Shown here: one piece after another, positions 25,486 to 33,799 of the stretch | How the letters are laid out: each line of letters starts with the position of its first letter | Position numbering within the stretch: the stretch's first letter is position 1 | From: an uncultured Lachnospiraceae bacterium | GTDB lineage: Bacteria > Bacillota > Clostridia > Lachnospirales > Lachnospiraceae | Assembly: GCA_947644545.1 (NCBI GenBank) | Contig: CANRZW010000015.1 | Coordinates: 19,242 to 83,241 of the forward strand | Direction: 5' to 3' | DNA length: 64,000 nucleotides | Program-made: the position numbers and the translations under genes | Notes under the pieces: generated by a model | Database searches by the model: none | Seen by the model: the letters and a program-made list of their open reading frames with translations, nothing else | What the model was told of the DNA's origin: nothing

Positions 25486-26331
25486 ATGAAGAGAACGAGA
25501 AACAGGATGTATCAAGTCTGTGTGGTGTTTTTCCTTTTGATCATGGCCGTGATCTGTCTGGCGCCTTTCGTCTATCTGGTTGTCACGTCCTTCGTAACGG
25601 ACATGAGCCTGGTATTCAAGAACGGGATTGCCTTAAAAATCACGCCCGATATGCTGGGAGCGGGCAATTATTCCATGCTGCGGACAGACGATAACGGCTT
25701 GTATTTTTCCTGGTTTAAGAACAGTATCCTGATCACGATGCTCTTTACGGTTATGTCCATTACGCTGTCATCCATGGTGGGATATGGGGTGGCAATGTAT
25801 GATTTTAAGGGCAAAAAGATCATACTGGTCATGATCCTGAGCACCATGATGATACCGGTGGAAACGTTGATGATTCCTCTTTATAACGAAATGAGTCAGT
25901 TTAATCTGCTCAATTCCTATCTGGGGGTTGTGCTGCCCTTCGCCGTTTCGGGATTCACGATTTATTTCTTTCTGCAGTACGGGCAGTCTCTGTCGTCGGA
26001 ATATATGGACGCGGCGAGGATAGACGGATGCGGGGAGATCAGGATCTTCTTAAATATCATGGGGCCTTTGATGAAGCCTGCTTTTACTTCCATGATTATC
26101 CTGCAGGCTACCACTGCCTGGAATGATTTCCTCTGGCCCCTGATCGTCATGTCCAAGAACGTGAACTTCACATTGACCGTGGGACTGCAGACGTATCTGT
26201 CACCCTATGGCAACAATTATAACCTGTTGTTTGCCGGAGCGGTGGTATCTGTTATCCCGATTATGATATTGTTCTTCCTGTGTCAGAAATTATTTATGGA
26301 AGGTATGATCATGGGAGGCATCAAGGGCTAG
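25486..26331 (+). CDS. Sugar ABC transporter permease (MalG-like)
   Basis: The 281-residue partner permease carries the EAA loop SSEYMDAARIDGCGEIRIFL and ends LFMEGMIMGGIKG, a C-terminus very common in MalG-type subunits. Six helices are visible. AAGGAGGGG precedes the ATG, overlapping the end of the upstream gene's message. Together with that gene it forms the translocation pore for the sugar captured by the lipoprotein. Confidence 0.87.
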   Translation: MKRTRNRMYQVCVVFFLLIMAVICLAPFVYLVVTSFVTDMSLVFKNGIALKITPDMLGAGNYSMLRTDDNGLYFSWFKNSILITMLFTVMSITLSSMVGYGVAMYDFKGKKIILVMILSTMMIPVETLMIPLYNEMSQFNLLNSYLGVVLPFAVSGFTIYFFLQYGQSLSSEYMDAARIDGCGEIRIFLNIMGPLMKPAFTSMIILQATTAWNDFLWPLIVMSKNVNFTLTVGLQTYLSPYGNNYNLLFAGAVVSVIPIMILFFLCQKLFMEGMIMGGIKG

Positions 26332-26354
26332 AGGGCGGTCTGCCGGCGGTTGAA

Positions 26355-26435
26355 CAGAAGGAGAAGCAGGAGAAGGAGAAGCAGGAGAAGCACGAAAAGA
26401 AGAAGCAGGAGAAGCACGAGAAGAAGCAGGAGGAA
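26355..26435 (+). repeat. Purine-only GA-rich imperfect tandem repeat
   Basis: The stretch consists almost wholly of G and A with occasional C, built from variants of GAAGCAGGAGAAG and GAAGCACGAGAAG. It lies between the MalG-like permease and the creatininase-family gene. In the ORF track it is read as Arg/Ser repeats, in another frame as Lys/Glu/Gln repeats; both look like by-products of the repeat. Confidence 0.6.
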
Positions 26436-26442
26436 AGGGAGT

Positions 26443-27237
26443 ATGGGTACAAGTAGGGAAGTGAGGTTTCATTATCTGCGGCCGGATCAATGGAGAGAAA
26501 GAAGGGAGTCCTGTCCGGTGGCTTATATTCCACTGGGTACACTGGAATGGCACGGGCTGCATAATCCCATGGGAGCGGATGGTCTGCAGGCCGAGGAAAT
26601 TGCGCTGCGCTGTGCGGCGTCCGGAGGCGTGGTTTTTCCCACGGTCTATTATGGAGAGAGCAGAGTGAATTCCCTGCTGGAAACAGATCCGAAGTACCGG
26701 GAAGGGATCGCGCAGCGTTTGGGAATCGACAGCGCTCTTTTCGGAGAGGACAGATTTCCTTATTCGGGCATGGAGCAGATCAGCCATTATCAACAGCACT
26801 TGATGCATATTATGGCGGAGGCGGCTTCCTATGGTTTTGAGCTGGCAGTGTTTGTGGCAGGCCATTACCCGCTGATCGAACATGCGAGGAGTGCGGTGCT
26901 CCTATATAACCAATGGGCATACGATAAGAAGTGGAAGAGGATTGCGGGCATGGCAGTGGCGGACTTTCAATTGCTGCGTGGAAAATATGATCCGGCGGGA
27001 GATCATGCAGGCGGCTGGGAAACTTCCCATCTTCTGGCTTCCGCTCCTGACACTGTGGATTTGTCTCTGGCCACACCGGAATCTGTCTATGGCGTTATGT
27101 CCGTAAGAAGGCCGGATGAGTCCACGGCCGAGTTTGGAGAGGAAATCTATGAGGCGGCGGTGGAGGAAATCCGGAAGCGGGTGGAGGACTGGAAACAGAA
27201 TCCGGAGCAGTATCTGTGCCACGGAATGAGGATCTGA
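26443..27237 (+). CDS. Creatininase-family metal-dependent amidohydrolase
   Basis: The roughly 264-residue protein shows the creatininase/ArfB pattern: IPLGTLEWHGLHNPMGADGL near residue 28 supplies Glu, His and Asp metal ligands, VAGHYPLIEHA is the second histidine block, and GDHAGGWETS carries the late Glu/His motif. Members open cyclic amides such as creatinine or formamidopyrimidines. As the last gene of a YesMN-controlled sugar ABC operon it may act on an imported glycoside or amide, but its substrate is unknown. I start at 26443 (GGAAAGGGAG upstream); the ORF-track version adds 31 artificial Arg/Ser residues from the GA repeat. Confidence 0.8.
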   Translation: MGTSREVRFHYLRPDQWRERRESCPVAYIPLGTLEWHGLHNPMGADGLQAEEIALRCAASGGVVFPTVYYGESRVNSLLETDPKYREGIAQRLGIDSALFGEDRFPYSGMEQISHYQQHLMHIMAEAASYGFELAVFVAGHYPLIEHARSAVLLYNQWAYDKKWKRIAGMAVADFQLLRGKYDPAGDHAGGWETSHLLASAPDTVDLSLATPESVYGVMSVRRPDESTAEFGEEIYEAAVEEIRKRVEDWKQNPEQYLCHGMRI

Positions 27238-27298
27238 CCCGAGTCGGTCGACGTTGTTTGCAGGTCAGTTTATTTGGGGTGTTCTTCTTTGGAAAAGA

Positions 27299-27307
27299 TG
27301 TTATAAT
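27299..27307 (+). promoter_or_regulatory. Extended -10 promoter element of the cls gene
   Basis: TG-T-TATAAT lies about 50 bp before the cls start. No good -35 is present, consistent with an extended -10 promoter. Confidence 0.5.
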
Positions 27308-27355
27308 AGCAGGAAAGTATTAGAGACATTCATTTTTTACGAAAGAAGGATCACC

Positions 27356-28933
27356 ATGTCGATCGATTATAAGAACAAAGGACTTACCCTGTTGAAAAAG
27401 GGGCAAAGCGGTATGATCCACGCCGTATTCAGTCGTTTTGGACTGATCTTATTAATGCTGGCTGCGCAGGTTTCAATCCTGTTTGGTATTTTTGAATGGT
27501 TTCGGGGCGTGATCCCGCATATTTTTGGCGGTACGGTGCTGTTGACCTTCGTGATTGTGGTCTATCTGTTGAATAACCGGATCAATCCTACGGCCAAGAT
27601 TACATGGTTGATTGTGATTCTCCTGCTGCCGGTGTTCGGCGTGCTGCTGTTTGTGTACACCCAGAGTGATCTGGGACACCGGGTCTTAAAGGAGTGGGCC
27701 AATAAGGTGATTTCGGATACGAAGACCTGTATTCGGCAGGACGAGGACGTGGCAAAGCGTTTTGCCGGGGAGAATGGCGGTGCGGCGGCGCTGGCTCACT
27801 ATATTGGCCGCAGCGGCTGCCACCCGGTGTATGACCGGTCGGAAGTTACTTATTTTTCGCTGGGCGAGGATAAGTTTGATGCGATGCTGCAGGAGCTTGC
27901 GGCGGCGAAGCATTTTATCTTTATGGAATATTTTATCGTGAGCGAAGGGATCATGTGGGGCAGGGTGTTGGAGATTCTGGCACAGAAAGCCGCGGAGGGA
28001 GTGGACGTGCGCGTGATGTACGACGGCACCTGCGAGTTTGCGCTGCTGCCGCATGATTATCCGAAGCGTCTGCGGAAGCTGGGGATCAAGTGCAAGATTT
28101 TCGCGCCGGTGTCACCGTTTGTCTCCACGCATTATAATTACCGGGATCATCGGAAGATCCTGGTGATCGACGGGCATACTGCCTTTAACGGCGGAGTCAA
28201 TCTGGCGGATGAATATATTAACCAGAAGATGAAGTTCGGGCATTGGAAGGATACGGCCGTTATGGTCAAGGGGGAGGCGGTGAGGAGCTTTACCCTGATG
28301 TTTCTGCAGATGTGGGGGATGGATGGCGGAAAGGCCGAGTTTGAGACTTTCCTGAAATATTCCACGCAGCCGGTGCAGGGGGCAAAGGGGTATGTGATCC
28401 CTTACGGAGACCGCCCGCTGGACGAGGACCAGGTGGGGGAGCGGGTGTATATGGATATCCTGAACCGGGCGCTTAAGTATGTGCATATCATGACGCCCTA
28501 CCTGATTCTGGACGGGGAGATGGAGACGGCGCTTAAGTTTGCGGCGGAAAGAGGGGTGGAGGTGGCAGTGCTTCTGCCGGGAATCCCGGACAAGCGGATT
28601 CCCTATGCACTGGCCAAGACCCATTATGCGTCCCTGCTTGAGTCGGGCGTGAAGATCTTCGAGTATACGCCCGGGTTTGTCCATGCGAAGGTGTTTGTCA
28701 GTGACGACAGGGAGGCGGTGGTAGGAACCATTAACCTGGATTACCGCAGCCTGTATCATCATTTTGAATGTGCCACTTATATGTACGGGACGGACTGTAT
28801 CCCGGCGATCGAGGCGGATTTCCAGAGTACGCTCAGGCAGTGCAGGCAGGTGACGAAGGAGACTGCGCGGCATGAGCGTTGGACGATGAAGCTGCTGGGA
28901 AGCCTGATGAAGGTGGCGGCGCCGCTGTTGTGA
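27356..28933 (+). CDS. cls: Cardiolipin synthase
   Basis: The roughly 525-residue protein has two N-terminal membrane helices (about 22-42 and 50-70), then a phospholipase-D domain with two HKD motifs: H265/K267/D272 in DHRKILVIDG with FNGGVN, and H443/K445/D450 in VHAKVFVSDD with GTINLDYRS. It condenses two phosphatidylglycerols to cardiolipin at the membrane. Length and layout are normal for clostridial cls. I start at 27356 (MSIDYK) because GAAGGA lies seven bases upstream; the ORF-track start is 34 codons longer and includes the promoter region. Monocistronic. Confidence 0.92.
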   Translation: MSIDYKNKGLTLLKKGQSGMIHAVFSRFGLILLMLAAQVSILFGIFEWFRGVIPHIFGGTVLLTFVIVVYLLNNRINPTAKITWLIVILLLPVFGVLLFVYTQSDLGHRVLKEWANKVISDTKTCIRQDEDVAKRFAGENGGAAALAHYIGRSGCHPVYDRSEVTYFSLGEDKFDAMLQELAAAKHFIFMEYFIVSEGIMWGRVLEILAQKAAEGVDVRVMYDGTCEFALLPHDYPKRLRKLGIKCKIFAPVSPFVSTHYNYRDHRKILVIDGHTAFNGGVNLADEYINQKMKFGHWKDTAVMVKGEAVRSFTLMFLQMWGMDGGKAEFETFLKYSTQPVQGAKGYVIPYGDRPLDEDQVGERVYMDILNRALKYVHIMTPYLILDGEMETALKFAAERGVEVAVLLPGIPDKRIPYALAKTHYASLLESGVKIFEYTPGFVHAKVFVSDDREAVVGTINLDYRSLYHHFECATYMYGTDCIPAIEADFQSTLRQCRQVTKETARHERWTMKLLGSLMKVAAPLL

Positions 28934-28985
28934 TCCGGATACGGGGCGCGGAAGGAAGGTCAAAAGGGTGTTGAGGATAAGGAAA

Positions 28986-29018
28986 GGCGTATCATGAAAT
29001 CGTGGTACGTCTTTTTTT
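28986..29018 (+). terminator. Terminator of cls
   Basis: GGCGTATCATG pairs with CGTGGTACGTC (11 bp with G-U pairs), loop AAAT, followed by seven T. It lies between the convergent cls and treR genes. Confidence 0.8.
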
Positions 29019-29037
29019 GTGGCATCACGTCGGGTGA

Positions 29038-29769
29038 TCAGACGGATCTTCTGACGGCATTGTCATAAAAACGGAAGTAATCCGGGCGGTGTCTTGACTG
29101 GGTATATTCAAACATCACGCCGTCACTGTTGTAGGTCTGGCTGCTGACCACAGCCATGCAATTATAATCTTCGGCGTTCATGTTCAGATATTTTTCATCA
29201 ATCTGCGTCATCTTTTCGACCGTCATGATCCGTTTGCTGTTCACGATCGTCATCTGCAGCGTGTCTTCCAGATATTGGTAGATGGAGTTTTCGGCGATCT
29301 CTTTGGTGAGGCCGGGAGTGGCTTCTTTCAAAAAGTAATTATGGTTCAGGATCAGCGGGATATCGTCAAGATAATGGAGACGCTGGATATAATAGATCTC
29401 TGTTCCGACGGGAAAGCCCGTGCTTTGGGCCTGTTTCCTGTTGACTGCGAACTCGGTAAACAGAAGGACGCTTGTATGGGGATGGTGGCCGTTTCGGATG
29501 GCGGATTCCCGAAAGCTCTCGATCTCTCCGATGGTGAAGGCGGTCTGTGATATGGGCTGGTAGATATTGCGGACGCCCTTACCCTGCATGGTCTGCACAT
29601 AGCCATCGGTTACCAAGCGGCCGACAGCCCGGCGCAGGGTATTGCGGGAGCAGCCATAAGTCTGGATCAGGGTGTTTTCCGAAGGCAAAAGTTCCTGGTA
29701 GGCGAAAACATCGGTTTCGATTTTCTGTTTCAGATCCTTATAGATCGTTTCGTAGATTGCTTTTGGCAT
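29038..29769 (-). CDS. treR: GntR-family trehalose operon repressor (TreR)
   Basis: The 243-residue regulator has an N-terminal winged helix (about 1-72: LPSENTLIQTYGCSRNTLRR, then YVQTMQGKGV) and a C-terminal UTRA effector domain (about 90-240, with GTEIYYIQRLHYLDDIPLIL and SIYQYLEDTL). This is the HutC/TreR branch of GntR. It is divergent from the trehalose PTS gene, and three TGTTTAAACA operators lie between them. By analogy it should be released by trehalose 6-phosphate. Confidence 0.87.
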   Translation of the reverse strand: MPKAIYETIYKDLKQKIETDVFAYQELLPSENTLIQTYGCSRNTLRRAVGRLVTDGYVQTMQGKGVRNIYQPISQTAFTIGEIESFRESAIRNGHHPHTSVLLFTEFAVNRKQAQSTGFPVGTEIYYIQRLHYLDDIPLILNHNYFLKEATPGLTKEIAENSIYQYLEDTLQMTIVNSKRIMTVEKMTQIDEKYLNMNAEDYNCMAVVSSQTYNSDGVMFEYTQSRHRPDYFRFYDNAVRRSV

Positions 29770-29886
29770 GATGATCCGGTTCCTTTCTCGTCATGCACAT
29801 CCTTTGGCGGATGGCGCAGGCGGCAGTTTTGTTTGCTGTTTGCTATAGTTATATTATAAAAATGGCAAATATAAAAGTCAACAACT

Positions 29887-29966
29887 TGTTTAAACAAATA
29901 TTTCCAAAAGGTGTTGACATGTTTAAACAAGTGTGTTATAACAGAATCATCAAACATGTTTAAACA
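29887..29966. promoter_or_regulatory. Three TreR operators (TGTTTAAACA)
   Basis: Perfect 10-bp palindromes TGTTTAAACA occur at 29887-29896, 29920-29929 and 29957-29966, centres 33 and 37 bp apart. The middle one lies inside the treP promoter spacer and the third just past its -10. The two right-hand sites share the longer form CATGTTTAAACAAGT. Confidence 0.85.
29914..29942 (+). promoter_or_regulatory. treP promoter
   Basis: TTGACA (29914-29919), 17-base spacer, TATAAC (29937-29942). The spacer is largely occupied by the second TreR operator, so bound repressor would block RNA polymerase directly. Confidence 0.8.
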
Positions 29967-30039
29967 AGTTTAGAGCAAACGGACAGGAACAGGGACGCAC
30001 ATTTGTTGTGTGGAATCAAAGAAGGCGGAGGAAGCGAAT

Positions 30040-31746
30040 ATGGGAAAATATGCAGAAGACGCAAGGCAGCTGCTGCAGCTGGTAGGCGGCAAAGAAAATA
30101 TCGCAGCGGTTTCGCATTGTATGACGAGAATGCGTTTTGCGCTGGCAGAGCCGGGCAAGGCGGATGTGAAAGCGATCGAGGCCATGAAGGTGGTGAAGGG
30201 AAGCTTCACCCAGTCGGGGCAGTTTCAGGTTATTATCGGTAATACGGTAGCCGATTTTTACAATGATTTTGTGAAAGAGGCGGGAATAGAGGGCGTATCT
30301 AAGGATGCGGTAAAGGAGGCGGCAAAGAAAAACCAGAATGTGCTGCAGCGGGTGATCACGGCGCTGGCAGAGATCTTCGCACCGCTGATCCCGGCAATCA
30401 TCACAGGCGGCCTGATCCTCGGTTTCAGAAATTGTATCGACAGTCTGTACCTATTTGAAAACGGAACAAAGACATTATGTGACATCAGCCGGTTTTGGGC
30501 AGGGATAGACGGTTTCCTCTGGCTGATCGGGGAGGCGGTCTTCCATATGCTTCCGGTAGGCATCTGTTGGTCGGTGACCAGGAAGATGGGCACAACGCAG
30601 ATGCTGGGGATCGTCCTTGGCCTGACACTGGTGTCCGGGCAGTTGTTGAATGCCTATGCGGTCGCAGGGACAGCGGCGGCGGATATTCCGAAGTGGAATT
30701 TCGGCAGCTTTCAGGTCAATATGATCGGGTATCAGGGACAGGTCATTCCGGCGATTCTGGCGGCATTTACATTGGTGTATCTGGAGAAATTCTTCCGCAG
30801 GATCACGCCCCAGGTCATTTCCATGATCGTGGTTCCCTTCTGCAGTCTGTTATTGTCGGTGATCGCGGCGCATTTTATCTTGGGTCCGGTTGGCTGGAAG
30901 ATCGGGGCGGCGGTTTCGGCACTGGTATTTGCCGGTATAACAGGAAGCTTTAAGGTTGTGTTTGGCGTGATCTTCGGTGTTGTCTATGCGCCGCTTGTGA
31001 TCACGGGGCTGCACCATATGTCGAATGCCATCGACTTACAGCTGATTGCGGATTACGGCGGAACCATGCTGTGGCCGATGATCGCCTTATCCAATATCGC
31101 ACAGGGTTCGGCAGTCCTTGGCATGATCTGGCTGCAGAGAAAAGATCCGGAAGCGCAGGAAGTCAATATTCCGGCCTGTATCTCCTGTTATCTCGGCGTC
31201 ACGGAACCGGCTATTTTCGGGGTTAATTTAAAAAAGGGATTTCCGTTCGTCTGCGGCATGATCGGATCCGGGATCGCAGCGGTAGTCTGTGTAGCCACAG
31301 GAACCACGGCGAATGCGATCGGTGTCGGCGGCCTTCCGGGAATCCTGTCCATTCAGCCGCAGTTTATGGCTTCCTTCGCGATCTGTACGGTGATCGCGCT
31401 TGCAGTGCCGTTCTTCCTGACCGTGGTTGTGGGAAAGAGGCGTCTGCAGGCGGAGCAGGGAAGTGAGAGCATAGAGCAGGGAAACGAGAGCGCAGAGCAG
31501 ACGAAATTAACCGCCTTTTTATCAGGTAAGGCGATTTCCCTGGCCGAAGTGGGAGACGGCGTTTTCTCAGAGGGAGTCATGGGGGACGGTATGGCAATCC
31601 TTCCGGAAGGTGAGATCCTGTATGCGCCGGCAGATGCCGAGGTGGCAGTGGTGATGGCCGAGTCCCGGCATGCCTGCGGGCTTAGGCTGGCAAACGGTAT
31701 GGAAGTGTTGCTGCATATCGGTATTGATACCGTGAATATGGATTGA
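30040..31746 (+). CDS. treP: Trehalose PTS permease EIIBC with truncated EIIA domain
   Basis: The protein imports trehalose and phosphorylates it to trehalose 6-phosphate. Domain order: EIIB (about 1-90, active Cys27 in SHCMTRMRF), EIIC membrane domain (about 105-455, TGLHHMSNAIDLQL and PACISCYLGVTEPAIFGVNL), Glu/Gln-rich linker, then EIIA from about 505. Translation stops at TGA (31744-31746) after residue 568, just past the EIIA motif LLHIGIDTVNMD. The same frame continues for 71 more codons with good EIIA sequence, so the natural protein would be about 639 residues. The EIIA histidines are retained but most of the following beta-sandwich is lost. I start at 30040 (GGAGGAAGC upstream). Confidence 0.85.
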   Translation: MGKYAEDARQLLQLVGGKENIAAVSHCMTRMRFALAEPGKADVKAIEAMKVVKGSFTQSGQFQVIIGNTVADFYNDFVKEAGIEGVSKDAVKEAAKKNQNVLQRVITALAEIFAPLIPAIITGGLILGFRNCIDSLYLFENGTKTLCDISRFWAGIDGFLWLIGEAVFHMLPVGICWSVTRKMGTTQMLGIVLGLTLVSGQLLNAYAVAGTAAADIPKWNFGSFQVNMIGYQGQVIPAILAAFTLVYLEKFFRRITPQVISMIVVPFCSLLLSVIAAHFILGPVGWKIGAAVSALVFAGITGSFKVVFGVIFGVVYAPLVITGLHHMSNAIDLQLIADYGGTMLWPMIALSNIAQGSAVLGMIWLQRKDPEAQEVNIPACISCYLGVTEPAIFGVNLKKGFPFVCGMIGSGIAAVVCVATGTTANAIGVGGLPGILSIQPQFMASFAICTVIALAVPFFLTVVVGKRRLQAEQGSESIEQGNESAEQTKLTAFLSGKAISLAEVGDGVFSEGVMGDGMAILPEGEILYAPADAEVAVVMAESRHACGLRLANGMEVLLHIGIDTVNMD

Positions 31747-31959
31747 GACGGATTTGAATATCTGGTGCGTGAAGGAGAGAAGGTCAGCGCCGGCACACCG
31801 CTGATCCGGTTTGACAGAGACAAGATCAGGGCGGCAGGGCATCCGGATGTGACGGTGTGTGTCGTCACCGAGGAGGGAAGCGCACGGGATCTTCAATTCC
31901 ATACGGGAATGCAGGTCAGGGAAAAGGAGTCGATCGTGGCAAGTTTCAGGAACCGGTAG
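31747..31959 (+). pseudogene. treP: In-frame 3' remainder of treP (EIIA C-terminal part)
   Basis: Directly after the TGA, in the same frame, the sequence continues DGFEYLVREGEKVSAGTPLI and AAGHPDVTVC, then ends at TAG. This is the C-terminal half of a glucose-class EIIA domain. Comparison with the usual V-x-L-N-G-E-G-F motif suggests the stop replaces a Gly codon (GGA to TGA). It could be a true nonsense mutation, a sequencing error, or a readthrough site. Confidence 0.75.
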
Positions 31960-32027
31960 GATGGTATAGCCGGAACCGCGCATTTGCTGCCGGGGGCAGA
32001 CAGAAAGCATACGGCATAAGGAAAGGA

Positions 32028-33731
32028 ATGGAAAGCAGGATGACGGACTTTAGCAATAAAGTAGTGTATCAGATCTACCCGAAATCATTTCGGGATACGA
32101 ACGGGGATGGTTTTGGCGACATCCCCGGCGTGATCGAGAAATTAGAGTATCTGCAGGAACTGGGGGTGGATTATCTGTGGCTGACGCCGTTTTTTATCTC
32201 GCCGCAGAGAGACAACGGGTATGATGTGGCGGATTATCGGAAGATCGATCCGCAGTTTGGAACGATGGCGGATCTGGAAGAACTGATCAGGCAGAGCAAA
32301 GAGCGGGGCATGGGCATTATGCTGGATATGGTGTTTAACCATACTTCCACTCAGCATGAATGGTTTCAAAAAGCCCTGGCGGGAGATGAGAAATACCAGA
32401 AGTATTATATTTTCAAAGAAGGAACGCCGGATCGTGCGCCCACCAACTGGCAGTCAAAGTTTGGCGGCTCCGCATGGGAGTATGTTCCGGATCTGGGGAA
32501 ATGGTATCTTCGGCTGTTTGACGTGACGCAGGCTGACTTAAACTGGGATAATCCGGAGGTCCGGGAGGAGCTGAAAGAGATTCTCCGGTTCTGGAAGGAT
32601 AAAGGCATCCAGGGATTCCGTTTTGATGTGATCAATCTGGTTTCCAAACCGGAACGGATGGAAGACGATCAGGAAGGAGACGGAAGGCGGTTTTACAGTG
32701 ACGGTCCCCATATTCATGAATATCTGAAAGAACTGGTCAGGGATTCAGGAATCGAGGATTTCGTGACGGTGGGGGAGATGTCCTCCACATCGCTTGCACA
32801 TTGTATCCGATATTCCGCGCCGCAGGAAAAGGAGCTTTCCATGTGCTTCAATTTCCATCACCTGAAAGTGGATTATAAGGACGGGGATAAGTGGGCGGTC
32901 ATGAAGGCGGACTATCGGAAATTGAAGGAACTCTTTGTGGACTGGCAGCTGGGAATGCAGGAAGGGGGTGGCTGGAATGCGCTCTTTTGGTGCAACCATG
33001 ACCAGCCCCGGATCGTAAGCAGGCTGGGAGAAGAAGGTTCTTATTGGCAGGCATCGGCGAAAATGCTGGCAGGCATGATTCACTTGATGCGTGGAACGCC
33101 GTATCTCTATCAGGGGGAGGAGATCGGGATGCAAAACGCCCATTATTCTTCCATAGAGCAGTACCGGGATGTGGAGAGCCTGAATTATTATCGGATCTTG
33201 TTGGAGCGGGGCAGGACGAAGGAAGAGGCGCTGGCAATCCTGGCGGCCAGATCCCGGGATAACGGCAGAACGCCCATGCAGTGGAGCAAAGAACGATATG
33301 GCGGCTTCACGGAGGCGGAACCATGGATCCCCATGTCCGCCGCCTTTCGTAGCGAGAGCACGGTGGAAGCACAGCGGCGGGACGCAGACTCCATTCTTTC
33401 CTTTTATAAGAAGCTGATTGCCATGCGGAAGCAATGTGAAGTGATCGCGAAGGGCCGGATCTCGTTCGTGGAGACAGGGTCGGATCTGGTGATGGCCTAC
33501 CTGAGAACGCTGGGAGAACAGCAGATTGTTGTGATCTGTAATCTCGACAGAGAGGGGCAGGACATACGCCTGGACGACGCGTGGCACAGCTATCCGGTGT
33601 TGCTTGGAAATTATAAGGACGTAGAAAAGGGTACGGCTCCGGGGAAAGGGAGATATCGTCTAAGACCTTATGAGTTTCTTGTCCTTGGGAATATAAAGTT
33701 TCAGGATGCATCGCGGCAGCTATTTCCATGA
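32028..33731 (+). CDS. treA: Trehalose-6-phosphate hydrolase (GH13)
   Basis: The roughly 567-residue enzyme splits trehalose 6-phosphate to glucose and glucose 6-phosphate in the cytoplasm. It is an alpha-amylase-family barrel: VVYQIYPKSFRDTNGDGFGD at the start, DMVFNHTS, nucleophile Asp200 in GFRFDVIN, acid/base Glu250 in VGEMSS, and Asp325 in NHDQPR. The insert with Q-S-K-F-G-G is typical of TreC/TreA and oligo-1,6-glucosidases; the PTS gene upstream decides for trehalose. AAGGA lies five bases before the ATG at 32028; an inner ATG at 32040 (MTDFSNK) is the alternative. The ORF-track start is far too long. Confidence 0.9.
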   Translation: MESRMTDFSNKVVYQIYPKSFRDTNGDGFGDIPGVIEKLEYLQELGVDYLWLTPFFISPQRDNGYDVADYRKIDPQFGTMADLEELIRQSKERGMGIMLDMVFNHTSTQHEWFQKALAGDEKYQKYYIFKEGTPDRAPTNWQSKFGGSAWEYVPDLGKWYLRLFDVTQADLNWDNPEVREELKEILRFWKDKGIQGFRFDVINLVSKPERMEDDQEGDGRRFYSDGPHIHEYLKELVRDSGIEDFVTVGEMSSTSLAHCIRYSAPQEKELSMCFNFHHLKVDYKDGDKWAVMKADYRKLKELFVDWQLGMQEGGGWNALFWCNHDQPRIVSRLGEEGSYWQASAKMLAGMIHLMRGTPYLYQGEEIGMQNAHYSSIEQYRDVESLNYYRILLERGRTKEEALAILAARSRDNGRTPMQWSKERYGGFTEAEPWIPMSAAFRSESTVEAQRRDADSILSFYKKLIAMRKQCEVIAKGRISFVETGSDLVMAYLRTLGEQQIVVICNLDREGQDIRLDDAWHSYPVLLGNYKDVEKGTAPGKGRYRLRPYEFLVLGNIKFQDASRQLFP

Positions 33732-33799
33732 CAGGATAAAAGTGATAAGATAAAGATAAGATTGTAGTAAAGGGGATTTCATGGGAGGATAGACCGTGT

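Noticed and set aside
26350-26442. Arg/Ser-rich N-terminal extension of the creatininase-family protein
   Set aside because: It derives from the GA repeat with a TTG start; the ATG at 26443 has GGAAAGGGAG upstream and begins the family-like sequence.
31744-31746. TGA in treP as a selenocysteine codon
   Set aside because: The position corresponds to Gly in EIIA, PTS EIIA domains are not selenoproteins, and no bacterial SECIS-like hairpin is evident just downstream.
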